DNA of 44,718 bases. It comes from Sphingobacterium thalpophilum (GTDB lineage: Bacteria > Bacteroidota > Bacteroidia > Chitinophagales > Chitinophagaceae). Made by a program: the position numbers and the translations under genes. Below are positions 40,322 to 44,718 of this stretch, one piece after another; the first letter of the stretch is position 1, and every line of letters begins with the position of its first letter. The stretch spans positions 1 to 44,718 of the forward strand of contig CALPNW020000003.1 of NCBI GenBank assembly GCA_943325035.2. Reading direction: 5' to 3'. Below the pieces are notes generated by a model. That model did not search any database. It was given only the letters and a program-made list of their open reading frames with translations, and had not been told where the DNA came from.

Positions 40322-41311
40322 TTAATATTCTGCCTGAACGGGTTTGTTCTGCATGATCAGTTCCATTTTAGTCAGCACTTCGGGTGTAATCAGTGCAAGG
40401 GCATCCAAGGCTTTTAAATTATCGGTCAGCTGCTCTTTTTTGGTTGCACCTAATATGGCGGTGGTAACATTCGGGTTGTTGATACACCAGGCAATACTCA
40501 GGGCTGCCAGGGTAACTCCCAGTTCGGCAGCTACCGTTTGCAACTGCTTTACTTTTTCGAGTTTCTCTGCAACAAAGCTTTTTTCCTTTAACCACTCATA
40601 TCCTTCTTCTGCCAGTCTGCTTCCTTCAGGAATGCCGTTATTGTATTTGCCGGTAAGTAATCCCGAAGCCAGCGGGCTCCAGATGGTGGTGCCCAATCCA
40701 ACGTTCTTATATACTTCGAGGTAGTCTTTTTCTATTTTATCGCGTTCAAACAGATTGTATTGCGGTTGTTCCATGGAGGGTCCGATCAGTCTGTAAGACT
40801 GTGCAACGCGGTGCGCTTCCATGATCTCCACGCCACTCCATTCGCTGGTACCCCAGTAGAGAATTTTGCCTTGCTGAATCAGCGTGTTCATGGTCAGTAC
40901 CACTTCTTCTATGGGTGTATTTTTATCGGGCCTGTGGCAGAAAAACAAATCGAGGTAATCGGATTGTAAACGGAGTAAAGCTTCGTTACAGGCTTCTGTA
41001 AGGTGTTTGCGGCTCAGGCCGGTTTGATTGGGTTTGTTGTCCGCGCCTCTCCATCCAAAAAAAGCTTTGGAAGAAAGTACATAAGAAGTACGGTCCCAGT
41101 TTTTTGCTTTCAGCACACGTCCCATCATTTTTTCACTTTCTCCCGAAGCATACACTTCTGCATTGTCAAAAAAGTTAATGCCATTTTCGTAGGCGATCCC
41201 CATCAGTTCATCTGCGCTGTTGTCATTGATCTGTTTGTGAAAAGTAACCCAGCTTCCAAAGCTTAATACACTTAACTGAAGGCCTGTTTTGCCCATTCTT
41301 CTATATTCCAT
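40322..41311 (-). CDS. Aldo/keto reductase, voltage-gated K+ channel beta-subunit type
   Basis: This NADPH-dependent oxidoreductase has 329 residues. The catalytic tetrad is D49 and Y54 in FFDNAEVYASG, K82 in LSSKAFFG and H126 in LFFCHRPDKN. The Kv-beta-like subfamily is shown by MEYRRMGKTGLQLSVLSFGSW, the YWGTSEWSG segment, and PQYNLFERD followed by SPLASGLLTGKYN. It probably reduces aldehydes or methylglyoxal; the exact substrate is not shown by sequence. It has its own -7 element next to the lptC stop and is likely monocistronic. Confidence 0.92.
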   Translation of the reverse strand: MEYRRMGKTGLQLSVLSFGSWVTFHKQINDNSADELMGIAYENGINFFDNAEVYASGESEKMMGRVLKAKNWDRTSYVLSSKAFFGWRGADNKPNQTGLSRKHLTEACNEALLRLQSDYLDLFFCHRPDKNTPIEEVVLTMNTLIQQGKILYWGTSEWSGVEIMEAHRVAQSYRLIGPSMEQPQYNLFERDKIEKDYLEVYKNVGLGTTIWSPLASGLLTGKYNNGIPEGSRLAEEGYEWLKEKSFVAEKLEKVKQLQTVAAELGVTLAALSIAWCINNPNVTTAILGATKKEQLTDNLKALDALALITPEVLTKMELIMQNKPVQAEY

Positions 41312-41330
41312 GGTGCGTAGTTTTATCTGG

Positions 41331-41338
41331 CAAAATTA
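41331..41338 (-). promoter_or_regulatory. Bacteroidota -7 element before the aldo/keto reductase
   Basis: On the minus strand TAATTTTG matches TAnnTTTG exactly and ends 19 bases before the ATG at 41311. It overlaps the stop codon of lptC. No fitting TTTG -33 element is present. Confidence 0.42.
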
Positions 41339-42010
41339 GTGCTTAACGGGCACAGGAGAAACCTTTATAGTTGTAACTGTTGCCGCCGGAGTTTTTACAG
41401 GCGCAGAAGGTAGCGTTACGGGTGCGGCTGCTGCATTACTGTCGGGCAGAATAAAATAACTTCCGGGTTGAAGTTCATGGTAGGTGATCTGTGTAAGAGA
41501 CTGGTTAGAGGTAAAACCTTTTTTAGCAAACAATTTTTGCCGGGGCTCCCGCTGGCTGATCTCCACAAATTTATCGGTATGAAATTTTTCCTGCGCCTGG
41601 TCCCAGTACAATTCACTGGTATAAAGGGTATCTCCGTTCATACGAATGATCACTACACTATCCCTCAGGTATATTTTTTGTTCCTGCTCCAGGTACCTGC
41701 CGTATTTAGCCCGCAGCGTACTTTCTATCTTTGTACTGTCGTTGTAAAATTCTACAAAAAGCGATTGGGGGAATTCAGATTTCAACATACTGTCTCCCTG
41801 ATAGCGCAACAATAAAGGGGCCGTCAGCCTGGCCTTCATGGTACCGCTCATGCTCAGGTAACTCACAATGTCTTTGCCTTCTTCGATGCCTGGTTTTTTA
41901 ATACCCAGCTGCCTTACCTCATTTACATCATTCTCACAGGACACCATAAAAAAGCAGCCCATGAACAAGGCTGCGATCCATTTAATAGTATGATGATGCG
42001 TATTAATCAT
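41336..42010 (-). CDS. lptC: LPS export ABC transporter periplasmic protein LptC, lipoprotein
   Basis: This 224-residue protein has a lipobox FMVSC (C25) after a hydrophobic leader. The core EEGKDIVSYLSMSGTMKARLTAPLLLRY (about 40-70) followed by RAKYGRYLEQEQKIYLRDSVVI is the LptC/OstA-like jelly-roll that carries lipopolysaccharide across the periplasm. A Pro/Ala/Thr-rich C-terminal tail (about 185-224) is a Bacteroidota extra. Being a lipoprotein and not a bitopic membrane protein is usual for Bacteroidota LptC. Its start overlaps the stop of the OMP gene by 8 bases, so the three genes coaX-OMP-lptC form one coupled operon. Confidence 0.85.
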   Translation of the reverse strand: MINTHHHTIKWIAALFMGCFFMVSCENDVNEVRQLGIKKPGIEEGKDIVSYLSMSGTMKARLTAPLLLRYQGDSMLKSEFPQSLFVEFYNDSTKIESTLRAKYGRYLEQEQKIYLRDSVVIIRMNGDTLYTSELYWDQAQEKFHTDKFVEISQREPRQKLFAKKGFTSNQSLTQITYHELQPGSYFILPDSNAAAAPVTLPSAPVKTPAATVTTIKVSPVPVKH

Positions 42011-43379
42011 ATTTCCGTTTGATGAACCAGTTGTCGTTCAAACTAACACCAAATGAAAGCTGTACATAGCTTTCGGTAATATTGTTTACGCTGGAACCTC
42101 TTTTACCAATCTGAAAGGCGGTCTGAATCACCGTATACTGTGTTTCATAGGCTCTCCATTTGCGAACAGGAAATCCTGCACCAAAAGATACAGATGTATT
42201 TTTTAATCCGTTGCCATCCGCATTGATATAATCCTTGCCGATATTAACGCCAAAACGATAGTTTACATTGCTCAGATAACTTCTGAGGGCTTGTGGGTTG
42301 GGGCTGATCTGTGCACCGAATTTAAGTGTCCAGCTGTTGCTCAGCGAAGGGTCTGCTTTGTCATAAGAACGGTAGTTCTGCCATTTGGTAGAACTGTATT
42401 CTACTCCAAGAGACCACAATTCAAAAACACCTCTCGTGTTGGCCAGTGTTTTATGAAATACAAGCCCTGCTTCGTAAGTGGCAGGAAGCACAATTGTTCC
42501 CTTTACATTTTCCTGTTTGGCAATACTGTCTATTGCAATAAAATTGCCGGTAGATCCTACTGTAAAAGTTTCTCTGGTTATATTTTGAGTGGCTTTTAAA
42601 TTCTGTTGAAGTGCTGCAGTTGCACCAAAGCGTAAGAAGTAGTTTTCCGTAGACCGGGTAGCTTTATTCTCTTTTTTACCCACCAGTAATTCATATTGCA
42701 AACCCAGTTGTAAAAAAGTTTTACCATAGTTGGTAATAGTACCCGAATTGGATTGCTGATAAACAATGGTATCGTTTAAAAAAGTTTTCTTGGTGCTCAG
42801 CTCCTGTCTTCCGAAAGTATATCCGGTATTTAGCCCGATACTTAATTTTTTCCAGCGTTTGGCAATACCAATAAAGGCCTGGTTCATTCCACCCGTACCT
42901 TCATAGCTGGTGCCAATAGTATCCCCGGCAGCCCTTTCTCTGGTGATGACAGAATAGTTGGTTCTGCTTATAGGTTTTAATCCAAATGCCATACCCAACC
43001 CTTTTGCTTTATTCAGCGGAAGGCCAATTGCCAGGTAGGCAGGAATTACATAAATAGACTTAAATGTGCCGGCAGGTGAACTGCTCTTCAGGTTTCTGGA
43101 GTCCAGCACCAAAGCCAGATCATAGGAAACCAGGTAAAAAGAACCATAAGTGGCCGGGTTGTTGAAATTCACAGACTGGCCCACGTTGTTACTGATTCCG
43201 TCTGCATAGGCAGCCTGAATGCCACCCATCGACCTGCCAATAATATGTTGAGCGCCAATCAGGTTTCCAATACCATATCTGGAGAATGGGGAGTTAACCT
43301 GAGCAGTTAAATTGAACGAGATGATGATGAAACTAACCACATAAGCCAGCTTACCTGTTGTTGTACTCACTAATCGCAT
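42003..43379 (-). CDS. Outer membrane beta-barrel protein of unknown function
   Basis: The 458-residue protein has a signal peptide (about 1-26, ending LTAQ), then alternating strands typical of a Bacteroidota outer-membrane barrel: VNSPFSRYGIGNLIGAQ opens the mature part, and glycine/aromatic-rich strands such as GLKPISRTNYSVI, LSIGLNTGYTFG and VSFGAGFPVRKWRAYE recur. It ends in GVSLNDNWFIKRKYD. It resembles FadL/PorV-type proteins near lptC and coaX in this phylum, but the cargo is unknown. Its start lies 29 bases inside the end of coaX, a long overlap that implies coupled translation. Confidence 0.83.
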   Translation of the reverse strand: MRLVSTTTGKLAYVVSFIIISFNLTAQVNSPFSRYGIGNLIGAQHIIGRSMGGIQAAYADGISNNVGQSVNFNNPATYGSFYLVSYDLALVLDSRNLKSSSPAGTFKSIYVIPAYLAIGLPLNKAKGLGMAFGLKPISRTNYSVITRERAAGDTIGTSYEGTGGMNQAFIGIAKRWKKLSIGLNTGYTFGRQELSTKKTFLNDTIVYQQSNSGTITNYGKTFLQLGLQYELLVGKKENKATRSTENYFLRFGATAALQQNLKATQNITRETFTVGSTGNFIAIDSIAKQENVKGTIVLPATYEAGLVFHKTLANTRGVFELWSLGVEYSSTKWQNYRSYDKADPSLSNSWTLKFGAQISPNPQALRSYLSNVNYRFGVNIGKDYINADGNGLKNTSVSFGAGFPVRKWRAYETQYTVIQTAFQIGKRGSSVNNITESYVQLSFGVSLNDNWFIKRKYD

Positions 43380-44079
43380 ATAAGCCTTTAAAAATTAGGT
43401 TTGGGTCGGCAAATATCCTGTTTTTTAAGTGCGGTACAAAAAAAGGCATGTCTCCACCGGTTAATAGCACGTTAAAGTTGCTGTATTTCAATGAGTAAGC
43501 GTCAATAATTCCATCTATTTCTTTAGACATTCCCAAAATAACCCCGCTCAGCAAATTGGTTTTGGTATCATAACCTACCAGGGGAAAGTGATGTTCGGGT
43601 TCAATCATGGGTAAAAGAGCGGTGTATTCGTTCATGGAACGAAAGCGCATGGTCATACCCGGAGAAATGCTTCCGCCCAGGAATTCATGCTCATTATTGA
43701 TGAAATTATAGGTAATGCAGGATCCAAGGCCAATGGCCAGGTTGTGCTGGTTGGGGAACATATCTACCGCAGCTGCCCCCATTGCCAGCCGGTCGGCACC
43801 AATGGTTTCGGGTTTACCTACGGGTGTGGTAAGCGCCAGTTGGCTGGTATGGCCCAGTTTATGAAAAAGGGTATATTCTTTAAGCAGTTCCTCTATTTCC
43901 GCTGGATGAAGTATTACAGACGATAAAATGCTTTTGGTGGGCTGGTGCCGGTTCACTAATTGCAGTATAGTAGCAGGCGAAGCGTCCGGAAGAACCAGTT
44001 CCTCCATAAATTCCCGATCGTTGAAAATGGCGGCTTTTAAGCGCGTATTCCCAAAATCCAGGCAAAGTGTTTTTTCCAT
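43351..44079 (-). CDS. coaX: Type III pantothenate kinase
   Basis: CoaX phosphorylates pantothenate at the first step of coenzyme A synthesis. The 242-residue ASKHA-fold protein has the phosphate-1 loop LDFGNTRLKAAIF (Asp at about 8), IGADRLAMGAAAVD (pantothenate site with Asp), AIGLGSCITYNFI, GGSISPGMTMRFRSM and LLTGGDMPFF. Type III kinases lack the feedback inhibition seen in type I, a family property. It is first in the operon with the OMP gene and lptC, and divergent from a glycosyltransferase gene. Confidence 0.94.
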   Translation of the reverse strand: MEKTLCLDFGNTRLKAAIFNDREFMEELVLPDASPATILQLVNRHQPTKSILSSVILHPAEIEELLKEYTLFHKLGHTSQLALTTPVGKPETIGADRLAMGAAAVDMFPNQHNLAIGLGSCITYNFINNEHEFLGGSISPGMTMRFRSMNEYTALLPMIEPEHHFPLVGYDTKTNLLSGVILGMSKEIDGIIDAYSLKYSNFNVLLTGGDMPFFVPHLKNRIFADPNLIFKGLYAISEYNNR

Positions 44080-44132
44080 GGTTACTCTAAGATGCGAAAG
44101 TTTTCGGTTCTTTGAGGTACAATTTAGGAAAA

Positions 44133-44718
44133 ATGAAAATTTCGGGGTTTACCATAATCAAGAATGCGGTGTTAAATGATTACCCGATCGTAGAGGCGGT
44201 GAAGTCTATTTTGCCGTTGGTGGATGAAATGATCATTCTGGTGGGAGACTGCTCCGATAACACACTTGCGCTGATGGAATCCATCAACGACCCTAAAATA
44301 AAAATTCATCATTCGGTGTGGGATGCATCACTCAGAAGCGGCGGGTCTGTACTGGCCGTGGAAACCAATAAAGCTTTTCAGCTGGTGAGTGCAGATAGCG
44401 ACTGGGCCTTTTATATTCAGGGGGATGAAGTGATTCATGAACAGTATCATCCGGCCATCCGCAAGGCCTGTGAGCAATACGCCGGCGATAAAAGGGTAGA
44501 AGGATTATTATTCAATTACCTGCATTTTTATGGCACATACGATTATGTGGGAGATAGCCGTAAATGGTACAGTCATGAGGTCCGTATCATCCGGAACGAT
44601 AAAACCATCAGTGCTTACAAAGATGCCCAGGGATTCAGAAGGGGAGAGGAAAAGCTGATGGTGAAGCCGGTAGATGCCTGTGTGTATCACTATGGCTGGG
44701 TAAAAGATCCGGTTCAGA
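44133..44718 (+). CDS. Glycosyltransferase family protein (3' end outside window)
   Basis: The ATG at 44133 opens a frame that runs to the window end (195 codons seen, no stop). It reads MKISGFTIIKNAVLNDYPI, then LPLVDEMIILVGDCSDNT, where the D-D pair fills the place of the nucleotide-binding acidic residue in GT2-like proteins, followed by SDWAFYIQGDEVIHE, a DxD-like site (QGDE), and a HYGWVKDP near the cut. This is the GT2-like type common in Bacteroidota polysaccharide loci. The start is 53 bases from that of coaX on the other strand. The acceptor and sugar are unknown. Confidence 0.8.
   Translation, partial: MKISGFTIIKNAVLNDYPIVEAVKSILPLVDEMIILVGDCSDNTLALMESINDPKIKIHHSVWDASLRSGGSVLAVETNKAFQLVSADSDWAFYIQGDEVIHEQYHPAIRKACEQYAGDKRVEGLLFNYLHFYGTYDYVGDSRKWYSHEVRIIRNDKTISAYKDAQGFRRGEEKLMVKPVDACVYHYGWVKDPVQ

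Overview
The window looks like chromosomal DNA of a Bacteroidota member, most likely family Chitinophagaceae. The reasons are the AT-leaning codon use, the near absence of Shine-Dalgarno sequences, several -7 elements of the TAnnTTTG type, and the gene families present (CorC-like membrane protein, LptC-CoaX-OMP cluster, TIGR02757 protein, DUF2007, SdpRI, GH9/GH3 pair). No tRNA, rRNA, CRISPR array or intact mobile element was seen. Genes are packed tightly: many overlap by 1-29 bases and several convergent pairs share or abut their stop codons.

Region 1 (1-5.8 kb) is signalling. It holds the end of an OmpA-domain protein, a minus-strand Cache-repeat locus whose signal peptide has become detached from its four-repeat array, and a divergent plus-strand operon of a FIST-domain protein and a PAS-PAS histidine kinase. 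That operon ends in a response regulator broken by a frameshift and C-terminal loss. Region 2 (5.8-14.5 kb) is housekeeping: aldehyde dehydrogenase, glutathione peroxidase-like protein, tRNA-dihydrouridine synthase, CPBP membrane protease, DUF2007 protein, CdsA and Psd (phospholipid synthesis), a small Cys/Lys-rich exported protein, a scar with a gene remnant next to an IS-like end, a YjjG-type nucleotidase, an SDR and a cupin. Region 3 (14.5-17.2 kb) has an AraC regulator facing a flavin reductase-like and fumarylacetoacetase-type pair.

Region 4 (17.3-22.5 kb) is a small glucan-degradation locus: a GH9 enzyme fused to a NodB-type deacetylase domain, and a GH3 beta-glucosidase, separated by a small unknown gene on the other strand. 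Region 5 (22.5-28.2 kb) is a minus-strand run: TIGR02757 protein, serine hydrolase, cystathionine gamma-synthase/lyase, AcpH-like phosphodiesterase, alpha/beta hydrolase and SdpI/SdpR with a clear palindromic operator.

Region 6 (28.2-31.9 kb) is a tight four-gene operon: methyltransferase, GT-C-like membrane glycosyltransferase, GT2 polyprenyl-phosphate glycosyltransferase and NodB-fold deacetylase. It resembles the ArnC/ArnD/ArnT logic of building a sugar on a lipid carrier, trimming its acyl group and transferring it outside the membrane. It is my best candidate for an uncharacterised system here.

Region 7 (32-44.7 kb) holds a deoxyhypusine synthase-like gene, an M28 peptidase, RpiB, TatC, a CorC/HlyC protein with a strong promoter that predicts a leaderless mRNA, an ECF sigma/anti-sigma/DUF4097 envelope-response operon, an aldo/keto reductase, the CoaX-OMP-LptC cluster, and the start of a glycosyltransferase cut by the window end.
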